Assembly: GCA_031273585.1 (NCBI GenBank) | Contig: JAISRP010000129.1 | Span: forward strand, 1 to 9,284 | DNA length: 9,284 nucleotides | Source of the DNA: Synergistaceae bacterium | GTDB lineage: Bacteria > Synergistota > Synergistia > Synergistales > Synergistaceae | Reading direction: 5' to 3' | In this document: positions 1 through 8,285 of the stretch, piece after piece | How positions within the stretch are numbered: the first letter of the stretch is position 1 | Layout of the letters: every line of letters starts with the position of its first letter | Position numbers and translations under genes: made by a program | Notes under the pieces: generated by a model | The model's input: the letters and a program-made list of their open reading frames with translations, nothing else | The model's database searches: none | Told to the model about the DNA's origin: nothing

Positions 1-3000
1 TGTCGGACAGGGCAGTTGATATGGAGCTCGCCATCGTTTTCGTCCGAAGTGTGGGGACGGGAGAGGGGGCTCGTCTGCGAGCCGATCACGGGTCCTCTGT
101 TTTCGGCGGGGGAGGCGTCCGGCGTCGTCGCGTTTCCGGTTTCGTTGGACGGATGGAGCGGCGAGGCCAGGGCAATGCCGGCGCTTTGGAGCGGAGAGCG
201 GGTCTTTGCCGTCGTTTTGAGCGGCGGAGGCGCCGTTCGGAGCGAGCCCAACACGGCCATGAGCGACGCGCTTCACAGGCTGAGCGATGCGCCTGAGCTC
301 ATCTCCGGGGATTTCAAGGCCGCGGCCGCCCTCATATCAGAGGTGGCGGCAGTGACCCTGGGGGCTACGCGCGCTGGAATTTGGAGGCTGGCCGGGGGCA
401 CGCTCGAAAATATCGTCATGTACGACTCCCGCACCGGCGAGCACACAGTCGGGCCGCCGTTCTCGGCGGACAAATACCCTCAGTACATCCCGACACTCAA
501 GGCCAGGCGCAACCTGGCGATCTCGGACGTCGAGACGGACACGATCGTGCGCGGTCTGGATGACGAGTACCGCGAGGGCGGAATCAGGGCCCTGCTGGAC
601 TGCCCAGTCAGGATTGGGGGCGAGCTCGCCGGCGTCGTCTGCATCGAGCAGGCTGGCAGTCCGCGCCGATGGACCTGGGAGGAGCAGGCATTCGGGGCGT
701 CCGTCGCGGATTTCGTCGTGATAGCGATCGAGGGCAGGAGGTTATTGGAGAGCGAGAACAGGCTCGGGGACATACTCTCGAACATCCCCGGCACGGCGTT
801 CCGCTGCAGGAACGAGCTGCCGTCCATCACTATGGAGTACATGAGCGGCGGTTGTCTCGAGATGACGGGATATCCCCCGGATGACCTGGTGAACGACGCC
901 GTGGTCAGATTTGCCGACATCATCCACCCCGACGACATAGGGAGGGTCATAGACGAGAGGCGTTCGGCGATAGCGGCGGCTCCCTCGTCGGACGGGAGGC
1001 TGGACTGCACTTTTCGGGTGATCCGCAGGGACGGGGAAGTCCGCTGGATATGGGAGAGGAGCAAGATCGTGAGGGTCAGGGAGGGCGAGCCCGGCTTCAG
1101 CGTCAGCGAGGGCTTCTTCAGCGACGTGACCGAGCGGGTGCGCCTTCGGGCAGCCGAGCTCGAGAACAAGGCCAAGAGCGAATTTCTTGCCAACATGAGC
1201 CACGAGATCAGGACTCCCATGAACGGGGTGATAGGGCTCACCGCGATGCTGCTGGACACGAAGCTCGACTCCGTCCAGCAGAAGTACGTGGAGACCATCA
1301 AGCAGAGCGCCGACATGCTGCTCGCGGTCATAGGGGATATACTGGACTTCTCGAAGATGGAGGCCGACAGGCTGGAGCTCGACCTGCACGAATTTTCCCC
1401 GCGGTCCGTGCTCGAGGACGCCTGCGAGATGCTGGCCCTCCGCGCCCATGAGAAGGGGCTCTCCCTCGAACTCGCGATAAACGAGGACGTCCCGGACTTC
1501 GTCGTCGGCGACTCGAACCGATTGAAGCAGATACTGGTGAACCTGATCAATAATGCGATAAAATTTACGAGCGAGGGGCACGTCGTCATCACCTGCTCGT
1601 CCGGCGGACAACCCCCCGGCACGGGCTCCCATGTGATGTTGTCGTTCGAGGTGACCGACACCGGGATCGGCATCCCGGAGTCCAGGATAGATTCGCTCTT
1701 CGACCCATTCACCCAGGTGGACGCATCCACGAGCCGGCAGTTCGGCGGCACTGGCCTGGGGCTTGCGATATGCAGGAAGCTGGTCGAGATGATGAACGGC
1801 AGCATAGGGGCGCGCAGCGTGCCGGGCGAGGGATCGACGTTCCGCTTCACGGTGAGGGTGGACTCGTCGTCGAGGAGGGATGAGGCAGACGACGCGCTCA
1901 AACTTCACGGCGAGCGTGCGTTGGTATATGACAGCAGGGAGCTGTCCTGCCGGAACATAGAGGACCTCCTGAGGAAGCTCGGCGGACAGCCCGACTCGGC
2001 GGCGAACTTCGACGAGGCCATGACGCGCCTGTGGCTGCAGGCCGGAGGCAAGGACAGCTACTCGCTCGTTTTAATCGACTTCGTATCGACCGGCATGAGC
2101 GCCGAGGAGTGCGTCGAGTCCGTCAGAAATATGGCTGGGGGCGGCGACCGGTGCAAGATCGGTTTCATCGCCGGCATGGGGGTACAGGTCCCGATGGACG
2201 TCCTGAACGATGACGACGTGGTCGGCTTCATAACGAGGCCGGTGAATCTCAGGTCCATGTCGGAGTTCGTCCGCAACTTTTTAAATATTCCCGCCGATTT
2301 TACCCCGGCCTCGGCGCAGCAGGACGAGGAAATTAGTGTAAAATCTCTCAAGATCCTCCTGGTCGAGGACACGCCCATAAACCAGATGGTGGCGGAGGAG
2401 ATCTTGAGCAGTCTCGGGCACGACGTCGAGATCGCCGAAAACGGACTGCTCGCGATGTCGGCCCTTCGGGAGAGGCGGTTTGACATAGTTCTGATGGACT
2501 GCCAGATGCCGGAGATGGACGGATACCGGGCGACGAGGCTACTCCGTCAGAAGACGTCCGGGGTGCTCGACCCGGATATTCCGGTGGTGGCCATGACGGC
2601 CCACGCCATGAGCGGCGACAGGCAGAAGTGCCTCGACGCCGGCATGAACGACTACATTACAAAACCGATAAACATAGAGCAATTAGTGGAAGCTCTAAAT
2701 AAATGGGGGGGTATTAACGTGAGCGAACCATCCGGAAGCAGCCAGGTCGGGGCGTCGGGCAGCCAGCCCTTCAATGTGGCGGATGCCCTTGGGCGTCTTA
2801 TGAACAATAAAAACCTGTACAAGAAGCTGCTGGACAAGTTCGAGAAGGGCTATTCGGACTACGAGGGCAAGGTAAAGACGGCGTTCGAGGGCGGAAACTT
2901 CGAGGACGCCTCCCACCTGTCCCACACCATGAAGGGACTAGCGGGCAACCTGGGCGCCGATGCCCTTCAGGAGGCGAGCCGCCAGCTGGAAATCGTCGCC

Positions 3001-3102
3001 AAGGGCGGGGAGAAAACGCCGGACCTGGGCGCGCTGCTCAAGAACTTCGGCGACGAGCTAAACCGCGCCCTGCAGGCCGTGCGGGACGGGGTTGATATGT
3101 GA
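1..3102 (+). CDS. Hybrid sensor histidine kinase (GAF-PAS-HisKA-HATPase-REC-REC-HPt), probably 5'-partial
   Basis: Multi-step phosphorelay sensor kinase. Residues are counted from the TTG at 16, but the frame is open to base 1 and that TTG has no convincing ribosome site, so the true start probably lies outside the window. Order seen: unassigned N-terminal segment (1-95); GAF-like sensor (about 100-243); PAS plus PAC (about 246-380); HisKA with the H-box phospho-His H396 in an SHEIRTPMN motif; HATPase with N-box Asn (N513), DTGIGI (548-553) and GGTGLGL (577-583); a first receiver-like domain (about 634-755); a second receiver with acidic E784/D785, phospho-Asp D828, T861 and K883; and an HPt domain with H970 in SHTMKG. 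The expected relay is H396 to D828 to H970 and then an unseen response regulator. The first receiver keeps D688 but has only one acidic residue in its first strand and Arg in place of the conserved Lys-Pro lysine, so it may be non-phosphorylatable. No membrane segment is visible in the window, so the visible part looks cytoplasmic. The signal is unknown. Confidence 0.93.
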   Translation, partial: CRTGQLIWSSPSFSSEVWGRERGLVCEPITGPLFSAGEASGVVAFPVSLDGWSGEARAMPALWSGERVFAVVLSGGGAVRSEPNTAMSDALHRLSDAPELISGDFKAAAALISEVAAVTLGATRAGIWRLAGGTLENIVMYDSRTGEHTVGPPFSADKYPQYIPTLKARRNLAISDVETDTIVRGLDDEYREGGIRALLDCPVRIGGELAGVVCIEQAGSPRRWTWEEQAFGASVADFVVIAIEGRRLLESENRLGDILSNIPGTAFRCRNELPSITMEYMSGGCLEMTGYPPDDLVNDAVVRFADIIHPDDIGRVIDERRSAIAAAPSSDGRLDCTFRVIRRDGEVRWIWERSKIVRVREGEPGFSVSEGFFSDVTERVRLRAAELENKAKSEFLANMSHEIRTPMNGVIGLTAMLLDTKLDSVQQKYVETIKQSADMLLAVIGDILDFSKMEADRLELDLHEFSPRSVLEDACEMLALRAHEKGLSLELAINEDVPDFVVGDSNRLKQILVNLINNAIKFTSEGHVVITCSSGGQPPGTGSHVMLSFEVTDTGIGIPESRIDSLFDPFTQVDASTSRQFGGTGLGLAICRKLVEMMNGSIGARSVPGEGSTFRFTVRVDSSSRRDEADDALKLHGERALVYDSRELSCRNIEDLLRKLGGQPDSAANFDEAMTRLWLQAGGKDSYSLVLIDFVSTGMSAEECVESVRNMAGGGDRCKIGFIAGMGVQVPMDVLNDDDVVGFITRPVNLRSMSEFVRNFLNIPADFTPASAQQDEEISVKSLKILLVEDTPINQMVAEEILSSLGHDVEIAENGLLAMSALRERRFDIVLMDCQMPEMDGYRATRLLRQKTSGVLDPDIPVVAMTAHAMSGDRQKCLDAGMNDYITKPINIEQLVEALNKWGGINVSEPSGSSQVGASGSQPFNVADALGRLMNNKNLYKKLLDKFEKGYSDYEGKVKTAFEGGNFEDASHLSHTMKGLAGNLGADALQEASRQLEIVAKGGEKTPDLGALLKNFGDELNRALQAVRDGVDM

Positions 3103-3107
3103 GGCCC

Positions 3108-3122
3108 CCATGCGGCGCATGG
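3108..3122 (+). other. Small hairpin just after the kinase stop codon
   Basis: A perfect six-base inverted repeat, CCATGC and GCATGG, with a three-base loop (GGC), starts six bases after the kinase stop. There is no T-run directly after it, so by itself it is not a terminator. It may protect the 3' end of the transcript or assist the terminator that follows. Confidence 0.4.
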
Positions 3123-3138
3123 CATAAAATCCGACGCG

Positions 3139-3157
3139 AGCCCGCGAGGGCTTTTTT
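3139..3157 (+). terminator. Probable intrinsic terminator after the kinase gene
   Basis: AGCCC pairs with GGGCT across a GCGA tetraloop of the GNRA type, and the stem runs straight into six T residues (3152-3157). The stem is short (five pairs plus a possible G-U), so termination may be partial. It separates the kinase from the acetyltransferase, whose ribosome site begins only 17 bases further on. That gene would therefore rely on readthrough or on a promoter not recognised here. Confidence 0.6.
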
Positions 3158-3173
3158 GGGGAATTGTCCACTC

Positions 3174-3180
3174 GGAGGAG
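3174..3180 (+). promoter_or_regulatory. Shine-Dalgarno site fixing the acetyltransferase start
   Basis: GGAGGAG lies seven bases before the ATG at 3188. The longer open frame from a TTG at 3164 would translate straight through this site, so the ATG at 3188 is preferred. Confidence 0.8.
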
Positions 3181-3187
3181 AACGGAT

Positions 3188-3847
3188 ATGATCTTGGGTA
3201 TTTACGGCGCCGGAGGGCTCGGGCGGGAGATACTGGAGCTTGCCAGGCAGACCCGCGAGGGATGCGGCAGATGGAAGGATATTGTCTTCATCGACGATTC
3301 ACATTCCGAGGGGGCGGATGAGATTCTGAAGGGCGTAAGGGTCATGGGTTTCGACGCCGCCGCCGGGAGTGACAGCGATATCGAGGTGGTGATTGCCGTC
3401 GGCGAGCCATCCGTCAGGGCGCGGCTCGCGGAGAGGGTTGCCGCCGCCGGGGTGGGACTCGCCACACTGGTACACCCGGGGGTCAATATCACGGACTGTA
3501 CGTCGGTGGGCGAGGGGACGATAATCGGCTGCGGCGCGATAGTCTCTCCCGACGTCACGATCGGGAGAAATGTCCTGTTGCAACCTTTGTCCGTAGTGGC
3601 GCACGACTGCAGGATAGGCGACAACTCGGTCGTCTCGACGTTCGTCATAATGGCGGGGGCCTGTGCGGTCGGCGAGAGGGTCTACATCGGCATGAGCGCC
3701 ACTATCAAGGAGAGGGTGACCATCGGCGACGACGTGATAATAGGCATGTGCTCCGCCGTGTACAGGGACGTCCCGAGCGGGATGATAGCGCTGGGCAATC
3801 CTGCCAGGGTGGCCAGGGAGAACAGCGATAAGAGCGTTTTCAAATGA
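3188..3847 (+). CDS. NeuD/PglD-family sugar acetyltransferase (left-handed beta-helix)
   Basis: A 219-residue protein of the NeuD/PglD family. These enzymes transfer acetyl from acetyl-CoA to a hydroxyl or amino group of a sugar or nucleotide sugar used in surface glycans (sialic acid type or bacillosamine). The N-terminus has the family's Rossmann-like sugar-nucleotide domain with a GxGGxG motif (G7-G12: GAGGLG) and IDD at 36-38. From about residue 105 there is a run of hexapeptide repeats forming the beta-helix. H139, in VVAHDCRIGD, is at the position of the catalytic His, followed by D140 where many members have Glu or Asp. The C-terminus has the usual ALGNPARV ending. Length is normal for the family. 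The start is set by the GGAGGAG site upstream. Its neighbours suggest a glycan-modification role, but the exact sugar substrate cannot be read from the sequence. Confidence 0.9.
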   Translation: MILGIYGAGGLGREILELARQTREGCGRWKDIVFIDDSHSEGADEILKGVRVMGFDAAAGSDSDIEVVIAVGEPSVRARLAERVAAAGVGLATLVHPGVNITDCTSVGEGTIIGCGAIVSPDVTIGRNVLLQPLSVVAHDCRIGDNSVVSTFVIMAGACAVGERVYIGMSATIKERVTIGDDVIIGMCSAVYRDVPSGMIALGNPARVARENSDKSVFK

Positions 3848-3879
3848 CCTGCGCCCCGATATGACAGTTCAGGCGTAGG
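3848..3879 (+). other. Stem-loop immediately after the acetyltransferase stop
   Basis: CCTGCGCC (3848-3855) pairs with GGCGTAGG (3872-3879) over eight positions with one G-U pair and a 16-base loop. No T-run follows, so it is not a standard intrinsic terminator. It could be a 3'-end stabilising structure or simply chance in GC-rich sequence. Confidence 0.3.
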
Positions 3880-3898
3880 CGCGAGGCGACGAGCCGTC

Positions 3899-4062
3899 AT
3901 GTTTCTGGGATTAGATAAAACGACCCCGAATCGCTGTGCGCGGTCTGCGATACGGGGGAGGAGGTGACGTACGGCGAGCTGCTATCGTCGTCACGCATCT
4001 TAGCGGAGCATATCCCTCCCCGCTCGCTCGTCTTCGCGCTCTGCGGGAATTCATTTCCGTCC
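3899..4062 (+). pseudogene. 5' remnant of an AMP-forming acyl ligase gene, truncated and frameshifted
   Basis: Translated from 3919 this strand reads like the N-terminus of an adenylate-forming ligase. It has DPESLCAV, then CDTGEEVTYGELL, then PRSLVFALCGNS. Aligned by eye without gaps to residues 11-55 of the complete ligase at 7709-6306, 12 of 45 positions are identical, including GEEV-Y-E and the C-x-N element, all at matching spacing. A TAA at 3916 stops that frame. The likely original start, ATG at 3899 (MFLGLDKT), is in another frame, so a one- or two-base indel near 3920 is implied. The similarity ends at about FPS (up to 4062), overlapping the stop and last codons of the opposite-strand LuxC-like gene. 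All catalytic ligase motifs are absent. It follows the acetyltransferase on the same strand and was probably once its operon partner. Confidence 0.6.
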
Positions 4063-5241
4063 AACGGCATACCTTACCTCCAAGATCCGCGACAGCGTCC
4101 TCACTATGTCGAACCCATCCCACAGGACCCCTATATCGAGCGCGCATCCGACTGGGACGATCCGGTCGATGCCGGACAGTGAATTCTCAGATACGAAACG
4201 CACCAGCATATCCCTGTCCGCTCCGTAATACGTCAGAGTCTGCCATCTCTTGGTGACGTGCGGCGCAAGCTCGCCGATATCCGCCGCGCCGTACTCGAAG
4301 AAGAGCCCGAATCTCCCCCGGCAGCTCTCAATGTCGCGGAGCGACGCGAGCTTGACCCTGTAAACGATGTTGTCATGGAAGGAGACGCCCTCCACGTCAG
4401 GGCGGCGGATCAGGTAATCGCACAGGAGCGAGTACTTGTCCATCGCGTGGACGGCCTGGAGGTCGTATTTCTTGGCCCTCTCATGCACCGCGCCCCAGAA
4501 CTTTTCCCGGGCCTCCGGCGCTCCTCGTCCCAGCCAAAAAATCAGGTTCGGCGACGAGCAGGCGTTCTGGTCCACGAGGTACGTGTCGTTGTAAAAATCA
4601 TCGGCCAGGCGTTCTAGCCCGGCCTCGTCAAGGTCCAGTATAGCGCGCTCGTCCAGAACGCAGAGAGAATACCTGTCGGCAAACGTGATCTCGACCGCCC
4701 TCGGAGGTATCGGGATCCCGCGTATACTGCGGACGCTAGCATCTCCGCCCCATATGATGCGGGCGTCGCAGGAGCCTGAAAAATATCCGGTGATCTCGTC
4801 GTCCCGTTCGTATCGAACCACTGCGACGCGGCCCTTCATGAGGGCGAACTCCGGTCGGTCCAGCAGCTCGCGGACGGCGCGGCAGACGGCGTCGACCTGG
4901 GGCCAGGGCTTCGTCGGCGCGCGGACGACGTTTGCGCACCCCGACAATATGCCGAACGCGAGGGAGAACGCGAAATTTATCGGGATGTTGGACGGCGTTA
5001 TGTGGAAGGCGAGCCCCCTTCCAAGGCGACGTTCGGAATCCCCGAACTCGCGCTTGAGACGCGCGATATTGGCCCTGCGGCAGAAGAAGGCGAACGAGAC
5101 TACGTCCGGCATGGAGCGCTGCCTCATCAGCAGGTCGGAGAGGCCCCCGAGGAACGAACAGGCTTCGTCCGCGTATGGGACCGTCGGGCGCGGCTCCGGC
5201 ATGGAGCCGCCGACGAGATAAGTCAGATTATCCTTTTTCAT
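4051..5241 (-). CDS. LuxC-family acyl-CoA reductase
   Basis: A 396-residue protein resembling the LuxC acyl-CoA/acyl-enzyme reductase family (aldehyde-dehydrogenase fold), which makes an aldehyde from an activated acyl group using NADPH. Seen: N-terminal YLVGG; GLAFHITPSNIP (77-88) in the cofactor-binding region; WGGDASVRSIRG (164-175); the likely nucleophile C228 in DQNACSSPN, matching the Q-x-x-C-S-S-P pattern around the LuxC cysteine; and the C-terminal WDGFDIVRTLSRI typical of the family's end. The start ATG lies inside the end of the LuxE-like gene (14-base overlap), implying translational coupling. The final few residues (roughly RYAVGRK) extend beyond the usual end, and the stop falls in sequence that looks like the broken plus-strand ligase. 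The native 3' end may therefore have been replaced. No luciferase genes are nearby, so bioluminescence is not implied. Confidence 0.9.
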   Translation of the reverse strand: MKKDNLTYLVGGSMPEPRPTVPYADEACSFLGGLSDLLMRQRSMPDVVSFAFFCRRANIARLKREFGDSERRLGRGLAFHITPSNIPINFAFSLAFGILSGCANVVRAPTKPWPQVDAVCRAVRELLDRPEFALMKGRVAVVRYERDDEITGYFSGSCDARIIWGGDASVRSIRGIPIPPRAVEITFADRYSLCVLDERAILDLDEAGLERLADDFYNDTYLVDQNACSSPNLIFWLGRGAPEAREKFWGAVHERAKKYDLQAVHAMDKYSLLCDYLIRRPDVEGVSFHDNIVYRVKLASLRDIESCRGRFGLFFEYGAADIGELAPHVTKRWQTLTYYGADRDMLVRFVSENSLSGIDRIVPVGCALDIGVLWDGFDIVRTLSRILEVRYAVGRK

Positions 5242-6304
5242 AGGTATCGCTGCAGCCCCGCGCCTCGGCGTTCTGAACCCTGCCGATTATTTTAAACGTC
5301 CTGCCCAGCCTGCCGCATGGACAGTCGTCGGTCCCCGTCACGACGCCCACGTCCTCCGTCAGGATGCTGTGCCCTGGGTAGCTGCGGGGGAGGAGGGACA
5401 AAACCTGTACGAGGCCCGCCTCGCCCTCGTCGCATGGAGAGAAGTCGCGATGACGCCGCGTTATGACGTCCGAGTACACCGAGCAGTGCAGACGCCCCTC
5501 GCCGCACTCCATGAAGATCGACCCGGTCTGCTCGACCATGCCGTAGTAGTTGTGAACGCGCGTTATCCCGAGCGTCTCGCGCAGCGAGGACTTGAACTGC
5601 TCCGCGCTGACGCTTGCGCTCTCGAGCTTCTTCCACCCGCCCCCGTGGATCAGGACTCCGTTCTCGATGTTCATGCCGCCGGAGTCCGCCAACGGTTTGT
5701 AAAAGTGTTCCCATATCATATATGTAAAGCCAAACAGCAGTATATTCCGGCCACTGTGCTTTGCCAGAAAATCCTCGAGCGCGCCGCGATTTATCCTCAT
5801 ATCCCCGTCGAGCGCGTACACGACTTCGCGCCCGAGCATCGAAAAGCCCAGTATCCCAGCCCCGCGCGCCGAGAACATGAGACGGTCCTTCAGCACCTCG
5901 CTGGAGTCCACGACTATCATGGGCAGCCGCTTGGAGCCGAGGAAGTCCGACGTTATCCTGACTAGCGCCTTCGTCTGAGCGGCGGACGTCTCCCGGTCGA
6001 GGAATATTTTGGACACCGACTGGCCAGTAGTGCCGGACGAGGTCATCGTCCTTATTATCTGCGACCTCTCAACGCTCGCTAACTCATGCATCTTGAAGAT
6101 CCGAACTGGCAGATACGGAAAATCCAGGACGCCGCGGCAGCTCCGGTCGTCGTATGACATGCCGTCCAGTATCCTGCGATACGGAGCGCAGTTATCGCGA
6201 TGGTGGGACGTGAGATCGCGAAGGGCTGTTTTGTACAACTCCGCCTTCTCGGTCCAGTTCACCGAAAAGGGACCGTTTGACAGGGCTTGGTCGATGTCCT
6301 TCAT
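5228..6304 (-). CDS. LuxE/PaaK-type acyl-protein synthetase
   Basis: A 358-residue member of the LuxE acyl-protein synthetase family. It activates a carboxylic acid with ATP to acyl-AMP and moves the acyl group to an enzyme cysteine for reduction by LuxC. Motifs, counted from the ATG at 6304: TSSGTTGQ (88-95), the phosphate-binding loop; HGGGWKK (220-226); HNYYGMVEQTG (251-261); LTEDVG (315-320); CPCGRLGRT (328-336). C351 lies seven residues from the C-terminus, where LuxE is known to carry its acylated Cys. A GTG at 6313 would give three more residues, but a GGAG lies ten bases before the ATG and only one before the GTG, so the ATG is chosen. It begins one base after the upstream ligase stop and overlaps the LuxC start by 14 bases. 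The three genes are evidently one operon. The acid substrate is unknown. Confidence 0.9.
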   Translation of the reverse strand: MKDIDQALSNGPFSVNWTEKAELYKTALRDLTSHHRDNCAPYRRILDGMSYDDRSCRGVLDFPYLPVRIFKMHELASVERSQIIRTMTSSGTTGQSVSKIFLDRETSAAQTKALVRITSDFLGSKRLPMIVVDSSEVLKDRLMFSARGAGILGFSMLGREVVYALDGDMRINRGALEDFLAKHSGRNILLFGFTYMIWEHFYKPLADSGGMNIENGVLIHGGGWKKLESASVSAEQFKSSLRETLGITRVHNYYGMVEQTGSIFMECGEGRLHCSVYSDVITRRHRDFSPCDEGEAGLVQVLSLLPRSYPGHSILTEDVGVVTGTDDCPCGRLGRTFKIIGRVQNAEARGCSDTYEKG

Positions 6305-6305
6305 T

Positions 6306-7709
6306 TCAGTCACGCTCCAAATCCGAGTACGACACTTTACCGGAGGAATTTCGCGGTATCCTGTCTATCTCTATCATCGACACTCCGGCGGGCTGCAATC
6401 CGATGTCGTTCACGATGAAGTCCCTGACAGCGTCGATGGGACGATGCGTCGTATACACTCTCATGTTGTCGTCGATGCCGGAACATGCGCTCTCATACCC
6501 GGCTCTGTCTAACAGTCGCTCTACATCGTCGAGGTTGACGCGATTGCCGTAGAGTTTGAGAAAACGCTTCTTCCTGCCAACTATATAATAAAAGCCGTCC
6601 CCGTCGAACTTTGCCATATCGCCGGTCGCGAGCACGCCGTTATTGTCGTCCCCGCGTGCCAGGTCGAATCGGCTCTCCGCGTAGCCGAGAGTCACGTTTT
6701 TCCCGCGATACATGAGCTCCCCCACCGCGCCTGGTTCTGTAATCATGCGTCCGCCCGAGTCCTCGATCCAGAACTGCCCCCCCGGAATCGCCTTCCCGAT
6801 GCTGCCGGGTCTCGGCTTCGCGTCCTCCCACGGCAGATATGACATCCTGGCCGTTGCCTCCGTCTGACCATACATTATTATAAACTCCATGCCCTTGCGC
6901 TCGCAGATTCCTATGAACTCCGCACACAGCTCCGGCGACAGCCTGCCTCCAGCTTGGGAGAGATACTTCAGGCTCGGCAGGTCCATCCTCTCGAATCTCA
7001 GTTTTTTCAACATCTCATAGGTATACGGCACACCGGGAAACGTGGCGGCCCTATGAGTCTTTAATGCGCCCCAGAAATCCCTGTCCATCAGGGTTTTGTT
7101 CGTCAAAACGAGCGTCGCGCCGATGCATAGATGAGTGTTTATGACGGAAAGCCCAAAAGTATAGCCCATCGGCAGCGTGGTAATCGCCCTGTCGTCCTGA
7201 CTTATCTTCAGATATTGGACAATGGCATCCGTATTGCTCGTTATATTCTCCCTGGACTGCCGCACCAGCTTTGGACTGCCTGTGCTGCCGGACGTCGAGA
7301 GCAGCAGCGCGAGGTCCGGATTGACGTCGTAATCCGTGACCACGGCAGAGCGCACAAGCACATAATTCCCGCAGCGATAGACCACGCTGTCAGCGTCTGC
7401 AACCTGATCGGCTCGCATATAGACGCAGCTCGGGTGATATGCATCCACAAGGCTTGCAATGAGATTTTTATTCATCGAGTCGTTTATCAGTATCGGCACG
7501 ACGCCGCGCCGCAGAAAGCCGACGTAAGCCGTGATCGACTCCGTGTCGTTTCTGCACGCCTGAAGGACGACCGATCCAGGCTCCGCCGCCGACGCGATCC
7601 TGTCCGCTTTGTCAATCATTTCGGCATAAGAGACTTCCTCTCCCGACTCTGCTATGAGAGCCACTCTGCCGCCAAACCGCTCAATGGAGTTGCAGAAGAT
7701 GTCGGTCAT
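6306..7709 (-). CDS. AMP-dependent acyl ligase (ANL superfamily), complete
   Basis: A 467-residue adenylate-forming enzyme that activates a carboxylic acid as acyl-AMP and then loads it on CoA, a carrier protein or another acceptor. Seen in order: GEEVSYAE (23-30); the P-loop STSGSTGSPK (138-147); IMYGQTEAT (278-286); TGD (362-364), the ribose-binding Asp; GRKKRF (378-383) at the hinge; and NSSGK with the catalytic Lys K458. All core motifs are present, so it should be active. It is slightly short for the superfamily and resembles the ligases of surface-glycan and amino-acid clusters more than fatty-acyl-CoA synthetases. It starts nine bases after the stop of the preceding ORF, with only a weak ribosome site (AAACGGG close to the ATG), and its stop is one base before the LuxE-like ATG. 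No carrier-protein gene is in the window. Base composition is less GC-rich than in the LuxC/LuxE genes. Confidence 0.9.
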   Translation of the reverse strand: MTDIFCNSIERFGGRVALIAESGEEVSYAEMIDKADRIASAAEPGSVVLQACRNDTESITAYVGFLRRGVVPILINDSMNKNLIASLVDAYHPSCVYMRADQVADADSVVYRCGNYVLVRSAVVTDYDVNPDLALLLSTSGSTGSPKLVRQSRENITSNTDAIVQYLKISQDDRAITTLPMGYTFGLSVINTHLCIGATLVLTNKTLMDRDFWGALKTHRAATFPGVPYTYEMLKKLRFERMDLPSLKYLSQAGGRLSPELCAEFIGICERKGMEFIIMYGQTEATARMSYLPWEDAKPRPGSIGKAIPGGQFWIEDSGGRMITEPGAVGELMYRGKNVTLGYAESRFDLARGDDNNGVLATGDMAKFDGDGFYYIVGRKKRFLKLYGNRVNLDDVERLLDRAGYESACSGIDDNMRVYTTHRPIDAVRDFIVNDIGLQPAGVSMIEIDRIPRNSSGKVSYSDLERD

Positions 7710-7718
7710 CCCGTTTAT

Positions 7719-8285
7719 TCACCCTTCATTCTGCACGCGGGGGTATCCGGTAATTCGGCCGGTCCTGGTCACCATCACCCTATACCATCCATCCTTAAAT
7801 GGTTTCCTCCATCTATATTTATCGAAATCAAACGAGGCGCCTATGCTTTCAAAATTATCGATCTTTTGCAACCGGCAACGGTTTGATAAATCGCCGCAAG
7901 GTCGAATTATCCCATCGTTTATCTCCGCTAACAAGAAATTAACTTTGTCGCCCACCATATGCTGATAACAGAAGAAATCCCTATCGACAGCGAGGATGTG
8001 ATCCGATTTCCACTCTGCGCCTATAAAGCCCTTTATTGAATCGATATCATTTACATCAGCCAACCTGAACTCATATTTGTCGTCCATCATGCTCAAGACA
8101 TCCATTTCCCCCTCTCCTTTCATTTCACTTACAACATTCGAGTGATCCTCCCTTGGGATATGCATTCTGTCGCCCCAACATGCGCTAGGCTTCGCGTCAA
8201 AACCAATCGGCACCCCAAGTTTTTCCATTGTTGCAACGGTATCGGCATCGTATGAACCACACGGATACGAGATTGCTAACGGCAT
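7719..8285 (-). pseudogene. Composite ORF: polysaccharide-deacetylase tail plus GNAT-like segment, probably a remnant
   Basis: A 188-residue ORF made of unrelated pieces. Residues 3-51 (ISYPCGSYD, LGVPIGFD, IPREDHSN) match the C-terminal third of NodB-type polysaccharide deacetylases. The metal-binding and catalytic motifs of that fold lie further upstream in real members and are missing, and an in-frame TAA sits 18 bases before the ATG. Residues 71-122 (FRLADVNDID, EWKSDHILAVDRDFF, VNFLLAEI) resemble the start of the GNAT-like acyltransferases found in glycan clusters, but the acetyl-CoA-binding part does not follow. From about residue 128 comes an unassigned tail rich in aromatic and basic residues, ending GRITGYPRV. 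The start may be only apparent. It is AT-rich unlike its neighbours and directly precedes the ligase by nine bases. It could be a real short fusion protein, but neither enzyme half is complete, so catalysis is unlikely. Confidence 0.55.

Noticed and set aside
480..1908. Two long minus-strand open frames (473 and 388 codons) opposite the kinase
   Set aside because: They lie wholly antisense to clear kinase domains, have no recognisable motifs, and are expected where GC-rich coding sequence has few stops in other frames.
4051..6304. Bioluminescence operon
   Set aside because: LuxC-like and LuxE-like genes alone do not indicate light production; no luciferase subunits or luxD are in the window.
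7131..7886. Plus-strand 251-codon open frame
   Set aside because: Antisense to the complete acyl ligase with all its motifs; no family features.
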